The translations under genes were made by a program, and so were the position numbers. Positions 35,148 through 45,760 of a stretch of DNA of 64,000 nt are shown one piece after another. This DNA comes from Fallopia convolvulus (lineage: Eukaryota > Streptophyta > Magnoliopsida > Caryophyllales > Polygonaceae). The notes beneath the pieces were generated by a model. The model saw only the letters and a program-made list of their open reading frames with translations, was not told the DNA's origin and did no database searches. The stretch covers positions 37,614,823-37,678,822 of the forward strand of contig OZ024721.1 of NCBI GenBank assembly GCA_964016875.1. Direction: 5' to 3'. Every line of letters begins with the position of its first letter. Position 1 is the first letter of the stretch.

Positions 35148-35393
35148 CTCTATAATACCATTACCTGGAGAAAACCCAACAATCCGACAAGTATATCAAG
35201 CTGAGCATATCTGTATTTGGAGCTCTTTGAAAACAGACAATGTATACAACTCAGAAGCGTCCTTTTCTAAAATCAACGGAGTCTTTAAATCAGGTTGCAT
35301 CGTCTTAGAGTCATAATTCAACTTTTCTTGGTTATGTTGTTGACTCTCAAGGGCACTATCAAATACATAAATAGCTCTGAAAGACGGAAGTAT
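35148..35393 (-). repeat. Duplicated transposase-gene segment flanking the LTR element
   Basis: This 246-bp segment repeats 26652-26900 with a 2-bp and a 1-bp indel and a few substitutions. Both copies end GACGGAAGTAT; the right one continues into the rest of the gene while the left one is cut by the LTR. A normal 5-bp target duplication is therefore replaced by one about 50 times longer. Confidence 0.9.
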
Positions 35394-36952
35394 TAATCTG
35401 TAAAGTGGCCATAATAGCTATTTATGGACTCAGAAATGGAAGTAGTCCTCACTAGCCCGCCAAACATAACATCTCTAAAATAAGCCGGGATCCAAAAATG
35501 ACGAAGAGCAAACATATCATCAAACCACCTCCGATTCTCCATTGGATATTCATCAAATAAAGCCATCCACTTAGCCTCAAACTCAACTGGTTCCAAAGCA
35601 TGACTCCAAACAATGCTATGTAACTTCATTCTTAACTCATCTACAACACCGCTTTCAACAGTGGGAGAAAACTTTAGCTTACCAGGAACTTTCCTCATGA
35701 TATGCCACATGCAAAGCCGATGTCGAGTTCTAGGAAACATAGTCTCAATTGCAACCTTCATTGCACCGTCTTGGTTGATCACTAAAATCTTTGGGTCGTG
35801 GCCCATTGCAAGCTGAAAATTTTCAAGCAGCCAGATGTATGATCCTACATCTTCTTGAAGTATAAGGCTCGCACCAAAAGTCACACACTTTTTATGGTGA
35901 TCGAGGCCGGTGAAAGGAGCAAAAACCAAGTTATGCCTGAGAAAACGTTCATGTAAAAAAGGGTAAGTTCACATATAATGGAAGTATATTCATAAATATT
36001 CGAAATGTGTAATTATAAAAAATGAAGCAATATAGTATAAGACAAGACAAGGAGCATGTAAGAAAATGTAAAACAACCACCTGTTGGTGCAGTATGTTGC
36101 ATCAAAAGACACAACATCCCCAAACAAAGAGAAATTCTTCTGAGAAAATCGGATCACACCAAAAGACATGTGTCAAACGGTCGCAAGAGTCCACATAGTA
36201 ATCAAAACAAAACGTAGCGCAAAGCTCCTTTATCTTCAATAAGCGATTAACAAGCATCTGAGCATCAGTATTATCTATATGGGCCAACATATCTCTACGA
36301 TGATTCTTGAAATCCACAACAAAAGCCCCAATGTTTGAATACCCACCCACAAGCTCCTTATAAAGACGATGAATTGATGAAGGACCTATATTAGCTTGGG
36401 AGCAATTCAAAACAAACTTTTTGTGCCCAACATTAAGATTTATCCTTGCCTTCATAAACTGGCGATTACTATCTATGACAAGCTTGTGTGTATGGCGCTC
36501 TTCAAAATCAAAAATTGCGTACCCACGCAGGCCAACAAATTGTAGCTTAAGGCTAGCCTTACAACCAACTCTATTGGAAGTCCTTGTCCGTTTCCCCGTA
36601 TTATTATGTCCATCCTTATAACCATTCCTATTGGTATAAAGATACTTCAACAAAATAGTTTTTCCATCTGAGTGTAAACGATTACCACCTAAGTGCACAT
36701 CAAAACCGCAACAAAAGGCATAGTCCTTATAGAATTCAATTCCCGCATCCAATGTGCTAAATAGCATCCCACTAGCAAGCTTGATATCATTGGGGAAAAC
36801 TAGAACAAAATATTTCGAATCCCCTTGAGAAAAACGAACTTCGTAATACTCACTTAAATCTAATGTTTCAATCCCCGTGCCATCAATACTATCTAAACTT
36901 GTAGCATGAGACAATTCCCCACTTGCAACAACACTAGAACTAGAAGGACAAC
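35394..36952 (-). pseudogene. FAR1/MURA-like transposase, DNA-binding and catalytic part
   Basis: The upstream exon (36952-36080) has a FAR1-type zinc-binding domain: FYKDYAFCCGFDVHLGG, SNRVGCKASLKLQF, FEERHTHKLV. Past a frame break near 36130 it reads FGDVVSFDATYCTN, with the first catalytic D. A GT-AG intron (about 36080 to 35943) leads to HNLVFAPFTGLDHHKKC, LVINQDGAMKVAI (second D) and TRHRLCMWHIMRKVPGKL. ESINSYYGH near 35400 is followed by another frame break into VFDSALES. It continues at 26900 beyond the LTR element. The start is uncertain: an ATG exon MDSMQ at 37349-37363 corresponds to the one at 17351, but its phase no longer fits. Confidence 0.82.
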
Positions 36953-36959
36953 CTACACA

Positions 36960-37559
36960 ACATGGCAAACACAAAAAGATTCAAGTATAAGATTCAAAAT
37001 GAAACATGCAAGATTCACATAAAAATATATTACGTTCACGTAAATGCAATTCAGTACCAGATCAAACTCACACTTAGGACTTTCAACAAACATATTATGT
37101 GCAACTCAAATTTCTTCCACAAAACACAACATACAAACATTTTTTGAAGAAGGACAATGAAAAAACGAAATGAGATCACAATATACTTGATGTTAGGATT
37201 GATTCACAATCATAACATTCAACTAAACCCTAAATCACAATATACTTGATGTTAGGATTGATTCGCAATTTGAGATTCACAAGGTGAAATCAAACCCGAA
37301 AATTAACTAAACCCTAAAACCAAAATCGAAGAGAAGGAAACCACAAACCTGCATTGAATCCATAAGCAAGTTGAATATTAGGAGATTAGAAGTTGAGGAA
37401 TGATCGAAATTCAACAAAACACCAGTCGGGAAAGGAATGAACGACGCACTTGGACGAGATAGAAGTCGCCATTAAAGGACGGTTGTAGCTTGCGTGAATT
37501 GAAATTAGAATAGGTTGAATGATGATTTTACCCTTATCACTTAAAAACTAAAACAAAGA
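36960..37559. other. 5' region of the transposase gene and subterminal MULE sequence
   Basis: First intron and leader of the - strand transposase. It includes a 50-bp local duplication: ATCACAATATACTTGATGTT occurs at 37166 and 37231. No other gene is seen. Confidence 0.5.
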
Positions 37560-37635
37560 GCGTGTCAATCCTAGCCGTCCATATCTTGTAATCTAACATA
37601 TGAGAATAAATCTCAGTTTTTACAATAAGACCTAA
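37560..37635 (-). repeat. Right terminal inverted repeat of the large MULE
   Basis: Inverted, it reads TTAGG...GTAAAAACTGAG...GTTAGAT...GGACGGCTAGGATTGACAC, parallel to the left end at 10306. The candidate target duplication TTTAATATG follows at 37636-37644. Confidence 0.55.
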
Positions 37636-37697
37636 TTTAATATGATTCAATCTCTTATTTTCTATCCTTTGAATAAGATTATGGCTTAGAGTCCAAA

Positions 37698-40430
37698 TAG
37701 CATGGACGGCTATGATCAACATACACTTTCTTTTACTTTTTATGTTGTAAGGGTAAAATTATCTTTTGCCCTATTCTAGTTTCATTATCCATATATCGCT
37801 TCTACTGTTCTACATCTTTTTCGAGTTGGGAAGAGGGTGTTTTTGGTGGAATCCGTTTACGATCGTTGATCATGTTTGTTTGGTTTTTGATTTTCGATCG
37901 TTCCTTATCCTCTAACCTCCCATTCAATTAGTTTTTACCCTTACTATGGATTCAATTACAAGTCTGTGCTTTCATTCTATTTCATGTTATTATTTTTCTT
38001 TTTTCTTAATTTTGGTTTAGATTTATCCTTTTTGAATCTCAATTGGCATCAAATTGGGTGCGATTGATCCTAAGTTTGAAATTGTGTGTGATTCATCTAC
38101 AAAGATTCATATTTGGGTATGTTATTAGTGGCTAAAAACTTGAATAGATCGTATTGTTCATGGATGGATTAGAAATCTCATATCAAAAATTAATTCAAGT
38201 TAACTTTGCAACATGTACATATCTTGTAAAAAATATTGAATTCAGCCTCATCTTGATCTTGTTCAGTCATATTCGAGTCATCCATGATTGTTTTTGGAAT
38301 TTGATAAAGTCGTAAATATGCTTTGAGATATGCTTGCAATTTGTTTGATGAAATGCCTAAGAGGTCACCCTATATAATCACGTAGGTCCTAATATGAACT
38401 TAGATGTATTTTTATGAACCTCATATGCTTTTGTATGAACCCTACAATATTACTTTGTGAACCTGTCATTTTTGTTTAAAAAAATTCCATATTCATACTT
38501 TGTTGCTAGTTATTCATTAATATAAGTTAATGTGAGTAGAACTTTATCACATGCTTGTAGTATTGTTGGAGTAATTAAGCTAATTAGTTGTTGTTGCAAT
38601 AATGTTATGGCGCTTTCTGTGGGCATCATGAAGTAGGAGTGTGTTGCACGGTTGTTAGTGATTATGGAATCAAATATTTTATGGTTTATGTATTTGAACT
38701 ATGTCGATCATTAGTATTCCCTTGTTGATGCTTGTATGTTACACATATTGAGGTTGAGGTTAGCTCATACGATAAATTACAAATGTGAAGAATCATGTGA
38801 ACATTATCTTTGTTCTTATGAACATTCAACTATAATTTACATTCTGGAAACAACATTTCATTTTACTCTAGATGGATCCATAATTTGTGACACGTATTTT
38901 AATTTTTATTCAAATGAGCAAGTTGTGTAAGGTTCTAAAGAGAGATACTTTTATGGCTTTTGTTTGAATTATTTGGTATTTTTTTTGGTGATTTCAAGAA
39001 ACAAAAGACCTGAGTTTTCGAATATTATTGTTGTGCTACAGTTCCTAAGTTGATGTGTGAAAGATGAGCATACAAGCTTGTTGGAGGAGAACAAGTTTTT
39101 TTTAAAGCATATACTTGACTTCGACATAAGAGTGGCAAGATGAGAGAGAGGAAAACACTCAAGATAAGAGTGGTGTTATCAATGAAACTTTGAGTTAGGT
39201 TTGTAGCAAGGGAGGCCACTATGAAAACCAAGGATGAGAAATTACAACTTATTGAATGCTAGTATGACTCTGTAATACATAAGGAACGTGTTTGAAAATA
39301 TGTAAACATACATAGTCAAAATATGAACATACACGGTCAATATGTGAATGTTCAAGAAATATATACGAACATGAATGGGTCGTCTTTTGAAGACCTTAAT
39401 CTTTTTTGAAAGAAAAAAAACAAGCGTACACATTGAATATGTGAATACGAATGTAATATGTATTATAACATGAAAAATGGTTGTGAAACATCATAAATTT
39501 GACACATAATCCACCATTTTAAACTTGTACTAAGTATTTAAACTATAGCAAGGGATGAAACAAAAAAAAGATAAGAGACGTTCTCAATGAGATTTTAAAA
39601 TGATGTTAATGTATCAATGGAGGCCACTATGAAAGTCATGGAAGAGAAGTTGCAGTTTATGGATTGAATGCTAGTAAATGACTTCGCAAAATATAAGGAC
39701 CTTGTTCAAAAATATGTGTACATATATAGTCAAAATGTGAACATACAAAATCAATATGTGAACGTTAAGATAATATATATGAACTTGAACATGATACAAG
39801 AGAACTCAACTTTAGATTGAAACATCACACACATAATATGTAGCCTATGAGGGATTATAACTCACATCAATATATACAAACACATTGCTCTACCATTTGA
39901 GCTAGGCTATGATAAAATTAATTATTTGCTCATGGATAACAAAGAGCAAAACATACAACAAACTTCTTTCTTGGAGAAAGTATTAAAAGTTCCTACAAAA
40001 AATCCCCATAAAACAAAGTGACTAGAGATGAGGTGCTAGAAAAGATTCGATTAGTGGTAAAAATCTCACATAAAGGAGTTTAGTGTCTACTATCCTTTCA
40101 AAAATCAGCATAGAATATGTGAACATCCAGACTATATACATGAACATGTAAACAAAATACATGAACTTCTTAGTGTTATTTATAAACTCTTACATGAAAT
40201 GTGAGAACACCTAAACTTTCTATAAAAATTAGTATATTGCTGATGGTGCGCAAAATAATAAAGGCTAAAATTATAAATGATAAAGATGGCAAGTTGTTTA
40301 TGTACATATTCAAACTGCACGATGGCGTAGCATGGAAGGTGTACAAAAATTTTGTTTTTTCATATATACCATTCCATCTCACTAGATGCTTCGGCATAAA
40401 GTTGTGGATGCCATTAATCAAGTAGGCTTG
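37698..40430 (+). mobile_element. Third MULE-family member, truncated
   Basis: From 37698 rightward, TGGACGGCTATGATCAAC and AAGGGTAAAATTATC match the inverted right end of the large MULE, so the two elements lie head to head. An ATGGATTCAATTACAAG at 37946 corresponds to the first transposase exon. TGAACC and GTGAACAT repeats (38390-38470, 39290-40200) and a tRNA-like remnant follow. The outer 50 bp are replaced by a Copia LTR fragment (37650-37697), and no right terminal repeat was found, so the end at 40430 is approximate. Confidence 0.5.
39842..39907 (-). ncRNA. Degraded tRNA-like sequence in a MULE
   Basis: On - it has AGCCTAGCTCAAATGGTAGA, identical to 19769-19838 in the D arm, and AGCCTAT at the far end. 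The T arm is changed to GAGTTATAATCCC and the 5' acceptor half has lost three bases. It is a sequence relic rather than a tRNA gene. Confidence 0.55.
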
Positions 40431-40959
40431 GGCCAAATAACAAAAATATGCATGGGTGGCCCATTAGTTAAACACACATGGGCTTAAAAATCAATTAATT
40501 CATTTGAGAAATGTTAATCCTATCCCATGCTTGTAAATATAAAGTTCTGTTTAGATGCACATTTATGTTGGTCCATTAGCATTATTAATATTATACTCCA
40601 TCAGATCCAAAATAATTGTCGGTGTAGCTTTGGACACAAGAATTAAGAAAAGCATTAACTAAACTCAAAAAGATAAATTTTTTATAAATTTTACCACTCA
40701 TCACCTTTTTTCAACCAATGAATGAATAACATTAATTAATAAAAGAGAAAATTGCACTAAACCACCCGTTAAATAGGCGAATTTACACTTAACCACCCGT
40801 TATACACGAATTTGTTTTAAACCACCCAAAACTTTCATTCCGTTAACAAATAGCCACCCACGAGCCTTTTCCGTCAAAAAATCCGTTAAATCCTACCCTT
40901 TGACAGTTTTGCCCTCAACTGTTCATCATTTCTTCTTCTTCTTCCGTCTTGTCTGGCCT

Positions 40960-41200
40960 CTAACCTCGCTTGCCAACCACACAGGATCTGGAGGCCGCCG
41001 AACACCTTGGATTTGAGCACCAGGTTCTGGAGTTGGCGATTGAAGCCTTGGGAGACGCGGTTCTTGAACTGGGCGAGCAGATGAAGCAACGCCGCCTCCT
41101 CTTCCGCCTCCCCCTCGGCGAGGGCTTTGACGAGATTGTGGAGGCTCTCGCGGTCGATCCAGGCCTGGATCTCGGACTCGATGCCGCCGGCGACGCGGGC
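40960..41200 (-). pseudogene. Second captured gene fragment, unidentified
   Basis: Directly downstream of the PPR piece, in another frame, an open stretch reads GGIESEIQAWIDRESLHNL, LHLLAQFKNRVSQGFNRQLQ, VLKSKVFGGLQIL. It looks like real conserved helical protein and not the PPR family. I do not recognise the donor gene. It makes the Pack-MULE a two-gene chimera. Confidence 0.6.
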
Positions 41201-41580
41201 TAGCTCGTGAGTGGAGACGCGGAGGCGAAATTGAGGCCAACCCCAGCCCTCTGCATATCGAACAAAACAGAAAACGCCTGAGACGGGTTAAAGCTCTGGG
41301 CATGGACTTTAATAAGCGTATTGTAGAGATTCGCATTGGGACGGTTGACCTGATTGAAAGCCCTAACAGCCAATCCGATTTCCCGACAGAGGGAGAAAGC
41401 AGAGATGAGCTTGGGGACGACGAAGAGGTCGCCGTGCAGGCCGAATTTGAAGACCTGAGAGTGGATTTGCAGGGCGTAGCTGAGATTAGTGCACTTGTGG
41501 AGGTCGGAAAGCTTCTCCTCGAAGCGTCGGCGAGAAGAGACCCAGGAAGGGGCTCGGAGTGGGGCTGAAGCGGCGGCCAT
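41200..41580 (-). pseudogene. Captured N-terminal fragment of a PPR protein gene
   Basis: The frame starts MAAASAPLRAPSWVSSRRRF and reads LHKCTNLSYALQIHSQVFKF, VPKLISAFSLCREIGLAVRA, NANLYNTLIKVHAQSF, QAFSVLFDMQRAGVGLN. This is the start of a plant PLS/E-type pentatricopeptide protein with one clear PPR unit (NLYNTLIKVHAQ...). Such proteins bind organelle RNA. The similarity ends at GLN, where a second captured segment is joined, and a stop follows eight residues later. The ORF from its own ATG is open for 126 codons. Confidence 0.85.
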
Positions 41581-41930
41581 TGGAGGCGGGGGTTCAAGGA
41601 ACCCTTTTCAATTTGGGGCGAAATTGAGGGCAAAGTAGTAATTGTACACGATTTAACGGATTTTTTGACGGAAAAGGCTCGTGGGTGGCTATTTGTTAAC
41701 GGAATGAATGTTTTGGGTGGTTTAAAACAAATTCGTGTATAACGGGTGGTTAAGAGTAAATTCGCCTATTTAACGGGTGGTTTAGTGCAATTTTCTCTTA
41801 ATAAAAACACATTCCAATAACAATTCTCATAACTCACTCCTAATCAATTGCCTATAAAAACTAAAACGACATATAAAATGGATCAAATTTGAAGTGCTAA
41901 AACGACAATTAATTTGAATCGGAGGGAGTA

Positions 41931-43206
41931 TTAAACTAGGCATTCTCGTTAAAAGGCAAGAAGCCTCATCACATCGAGCGTACAGAAACAAGCTACTAGC
42001 TTCCTTGTATAGGAAAGAGGCGATACTTAATAAGGATCGAAAAACCTCTCCGAGTTCGAAATCTTTTCCTGTACCTAGATTCAATGTGTTTGATCTCCGA
42101 GTGAGATCGCGCTATTTCCGGTATAAAATCGAGAATAATCTACGTACGAATACCGTTTGGTTGTACGAAATCCGAGAGTTAGTATTTAATATAATCTCGT
42201 TTATAACACGTATTATATCGGGTTTCAACAATTGCATTATAGCGCGTATTATATCGGGTTTCAACAATTGCATTGTTTATTTGTTGCATTTTTTGTTGCT
42301 ACCATCACTCAAAGTTTTTCTATATCAATTAATGCTCAAATTCAGTAAAATCTTAACACAAGGAAACAAGTCCTATGAACCTAGAAATTTTTTAATACAA
42401 AATGAAGCTTAGATTGATAACGAATGAACACATGATAGCTTAGATTGATAAACGAATGAACACATGATAGAACAATTAACAACTCAAGGAAATTTTGAAT
42501 ACAAAATGAAGCTTAGATTGATAATGAATGAACACATGATAGCTTAGATTGATAACGAATGAACACATGATAGAACAATTAACAACTCATGGCAAATTAG
42601 GACAAGAAGAACACAACCCTAAATCTATGAAGCCTAAAAATTGAGGCAAATTGTGTTTTCTTACCTTCATTCCAGTCACTTTTTGATAAATTATTTTTCT
42701 TGTTTGCCATGAATTGTTAAATGAGCAGGTTTGGAGATGTTAGGCTCGTGATTGAGAATGAAAAGCTTCTTCAATTACCCTTCAATGGCAGCTCAAATGA
42801 GAAATCCAAAGCAAAAGCGTGAATGAAATATCTAAAGAGGGTGATGTGTGTTTCTACGCTGAGGGCATTTCAAATTAGATGTTATTACAAAAATGCCACC
42901 AAAAAAACATTTATAAATGCGCATTTCCTTTTTTAATTTTTTTCTCCTTTTAATGTAGGCTTTTTATGTGCTCCATTTAATGGATCAAATTAATTTTTAA
43001 TTTTTATTTTAAGACTTATTTACATCTAAACCAGTCTTTATATATTGGAGTTCTCTCCTTGATGAATTATCAGTTTGCCTAAATATCTAGGACGGGAGAC
43101 ATGAGATTGCAAATATACGTTTTACTTTCACGTGTTGCATTTGCATGTGAACAAGAGTGAAATGATAAAATTTGTCAATTTTGAAAATAACGTACCACTA
43201 ATTCCA
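41931..43206. repeat. Spacer with local tandem repeats and a Copia LTR scrap
   Basis: A 36-bp unit with ATATCGGGTTTCAACAATTG is duplicated at about 42212-42275. A 31-bp unit AGCTTAGATTGATAACGAAT occurs four times in 42405-42570 within a 102-bp duplication. 43042-43090 matches the end of the Copia LTR at 7468-7519. No gene is seen. Confidence 0.75.
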
Positions 43207-43248
43207 TCAACACCCACTCAAATCAATTTCAAGGTCTGACATAATGTA

Positions 43249-44597
43249 TAATTAAAAAAATGTGACCCCCCGAAAAAACGCTCCCTCTCTCACCCTCTGC
43301 CCCTTTCCCATCCTCCAAACCCTATCTCCCAATTGCCCACCGTCCACCTTCACATCTAACTAATCCTCTCCAAAGATGGTGATTTAAGCCCAAATTGTTT
43401 TCCTCCCCTCTCAATCGATTATTATCTATACCATCATTTCACTTCTCAGGCTATGATTATAGTTTTTTTCTCTATCTTGGTGGAGTTGCGGTGGCTTTGC
43501 TGGCGGTTGTCCGACGGCTTGTGCGCGCACCGGTGACTTTGTTGGTGGCTTTCATTGGAAGCCAACAAGTTCGTTCTCCACCCCCTTTGATTTACCACAC
43601 TTTATTAGACTCCTCTGTTTACAAACTAATGAAAAGTTGAAAAAGAAAAAATCCAAAGGCTGAGGAAGCTTGTTTGGGTTGTTTGAAATTGTTCTTGGTT
43701 ATGACATGATGTGCACACAGATCTGATAATTCTCTGTGTTTCACCCTTTTTTGAGAAATCTCTTTGTACTTCTTGCTTTGCAAGGCTTGAATGAAAAAAA
43801 AACAGATTCGAAAGGTATAAAGAACTCAAGAAGTGTTTCTTATTCGTCTTTGCCTTTGTCTCTGTTGCAAGGCTGAGACGGCCGGAACAAAAGAACCACC
43901 GCCTGAGACGGCCGGAACAAAAGACCACCGCCGGAGATGGTCTTCACCTGGTGCAATTGTTTAAAGAAAAAAAAAAGAAATCATTGGGCTACAAGTTTTT
44001 TAGGCCGCAAGTTTAAAGAAAAAAGGAAAAATAACAACTTATTTCCTTGCTATGAGGGAAAAAATAATGAATATTAAGTCCTTGCTTAGCAAGGAAAAAT
44101 AATATCTTACTTGGGAGGCAAGTTTTTTTCACTTGCGGAGCAATTTTTTTATCTAACTGCGTTGCAAGTAAAACGTGTTGTTTTACTTGTGAGGCAAATT
44201 CGACTTTTTTCTTGCAGGTTAGCTCGAGGCTTATTTACTATACTATTCTTCCGAGGAATTAGAGCTGAGTTCGACATTGGACCGAGTTGTATTAGGCTAG
44301 GTCGCTTGGTGCTCTGAGGCTTCTGAAGATCCTCCATTTCGGTGGAGGGAACGTCAGTAGTCCGTTTCGCACGCCCAAGAGGGGTCGACTTGTTGCCTTC
44401 GGCGCTATTCTTATAGTGCTTTACTCATCCCGATCTCAAACTCGTCTTAGTTCTTATTTTTCGGAGTTGTGTACCTTTTATAGCTATTCCTGCTTGTTTT
44501 TACTCTCTTAGTCATTTCTCGACTACCATTTTTATTACGACCTCTCGAATTACTAAGCATGTTTGGTATTCCGAATTCTTACCGTATCAAAAAAAAA
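43249..44597 (+). mobile_element. Poly(A) retroposon, copy 1
   Basis: It ends in TATCAAAAAAAAA and is flanked by GTCTGACATAATGTAT (43233-43248) and GTCCGACGTAATGTAT (44598-44613), a 16-bp duplication with two mismatches, as made by LINE machinery. The empty site is visible in the paralogous region near 46712. The 3' part (about 44130-44597) matches copy 2, but the 5' part does not. No ORF is convincing. Confidence 0.8.
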
Positions 44598-44765
44598 GTC
44601 CGACGTAATGTATGCGAAAGAAATATCGCACTTCACAATGTTATACAATTAATATTCCAAAACGGTGATGGCAAATCAATTCACACTAACCTGCATGCCT
44701 AACTTGTTTTTAAAATTGACCACACGTTTATTTTTTTATTTTTTTTAAAATACAAGCATCGTAGG

Positions 44766-45559
44766 TAGGGGTGTCAATCGGGCGGGTCGGATCGGGTTTG
44801 GGTCGGGTCAATTCAATTTCGGGTAAGTTTGGATTCGGGTCAAATTTAGATATTTTGAAAATCGGGTCAAATTGGGTTGGATCATTTCGTGTCGAGTGCT
44901 CAATTAATCGGGCAAAGTCGGGTTTCGGATCAATTTCGGTCGGGTCATTCGGTTTTCGGTCCAACTTGATTTCAGATAAGTTCGGTTTTGGGTTTAGTTC
45001 GGTTTCGGGTTTAGTCGGATTTCGGGTGAGTCGGGTTTCGGGTTTTTCGGATTTTGGGTGAATCGGATTTCTACTTTGGCCGAATTTCGGGTTAATATGA
45101 TTTCGAGTAAGCCGAATTTTGATTCAAACCATATATGGAATGATTATTTTTTGTAGTATAACTACTTTAGGGTCTAAATATTTAATGTAACATTTAATTT
45201 AAACATAACTATAATAAATATTCACTATTATTAATATTTTAAAACATAATGTAATTTTCAGATGGTTTCGGGTCAGGTAACTTCGGATTTTCGGATGCTT
45301 TCGGGTCGGATAACTTCGGATTTTCGGATGACTTCGGGTCGGGTAGCATCGGATATTGGGTTGCATCATCCTAGTCCATTCGGGTATAATCGGTTTTGGG
45401 TTAATCTCGAGTTCGGGTTTTTTCGGATTCGGGTCAAATCAGTTCGGATCAAATATGTCTCGGGTATAAAACTTTTTATTGTTTTCTCGGGTCGGATCGG
45501 GTTCGGAGTCGGGCGGGTCGGACGGGTTTTTCGGGTCGGGTCAAATTTTGACAGCCCTA
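44766..45559. mobile_element. hAT-like MITE with GGGTCGG-type repeats (1)
   Basis: Ends TAGGGGTGTCAA and, inverted, TAGGGCTGTCAA; flanks ATCGTAGG (44758-44765) and ATTGTAGG (45560-45567), an 8-bp duplication with one mismatch. The paralogous empty site is near 46870. Both arms are filled with TTCGGGT and CGGGTCGG units, all G-rich on +. It has no coding capacity. Confidence 0.85.
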
Positions 45560-45721
45560 ATTGTAGGTAGCAATGAACCCAATTATACGAAAATGACCAA
45601 AAACAAAACAAAAAAAAAAAGAAGGAAAATAGCGATTTCTTTAGCTACCAATTAGGAAAGTAGTGTTATGTACCTTCCACTAAAATTATACAAGTCAAGT
45701 CAAAGTCTATGAACAATATAG

Positions 45722-45760
45722 CCTGGCCCGGATGGCCCGAGTCGTCGTCGTTTCCGTCTG
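45722..45760 (+). pseudogene. 39-bp fragment of a duplicated carboxylesterase gene
   Basis: CCTGGCCCGGATGGCCCGAG and the next 19 bases match 47533-47571 (residues around LARMARAIVVSV) with four differences. It is joined directly to promoter sequence that corresponds to 47032, so the TATA box, start codon and about 500 bp were deleted. Confidence 0.85.

Larger units (their letters stand above)
10306..37635. mobile_element. Proposed large ULP1-carrying Mutator-like element, broken up by nested insertions
   Basis: Inference from several signs. The left end (10306-10370) and the inverse of the right end (37560-37635) align as inverted repeats: both have TTAGG, GT(G/A)AAAACT, GATT, GTTAGAT and GGCTAGGATT in the same order. 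Flanking 9-mers AATTATATG and TTTAATATG agree at 6 of 9 positions. Inside lie a ULP1-like gene on + (10620-25210) and a FAR1/MURA transposase on - (37360-26054), converging at 25.2-26.0 kb. This is the gene content of KAONASHI-type MULEs. Removing the Gypsy solo LTR, Cassandra piece and LARD-like element leaves a much shorter original. Confidence 0.6.
40745..41797 (-). mobile_element. Pack-MULE 1 with captured PPR fragment
   Basis: Terminal inverted repeats of about 150 bp or more (GAGAAAATTGCACTAAACCA at both ends) differ at only about two positions by eye. The target duplication TTAATAAAA (40736-40744 and 41798-41806) is a perfect 9 bp, as in Mutator elements. There is no transposase. The GC-rich centre holds pieces of two host genes on -. 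It is inserted in a Stowaway-like MITE. Confidence 0.93.
40594..41930. mobile_element. Stowaway-like MITE interrupted by a Pack-MULE
   Basis: The left end TACTCCATCAGATCCAAAAT and the inverted right end TACTCCCTCCGATTCAAATT both continue to TAATTGTCG. CTCCCTCCG tips with TA at the insertion site mark a Tc1/mariner Stowaway element. Removing the Pack-MULE (40745-41797) and one target copy gives about 275 bp. Confidence 0.8.
43207..45760 (+). repeat. Duplicated carboxylesterase 5' region, expanded by insertions
   Basis: Its backbone (43207-43248, 44598-44765, 45560-45760) matches 46690-47032 and then jumps to 47533-47571 inside the carboxylesterase gene. Two elements were inserted afterwards (a retroposon at 43249 and a hAT-like MITE at 44766). 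The original gene is the nearer copy to the right. Confidence 0.85.

Noticed and set aside
40926..41633. 235-codon minus-strand ORF overlapping the Pack-MULE
   Set aside because: It runs out of frame with the recognisable PPR and second-gene segments and is R/S/P-rich. It is a compositional shadow.
43395..43640. 81-codon ORF in retroposon copy 1
   Set aside because: It is absent from copy 2 and has no recognisable domain. Leader sequence without stops is more likely.
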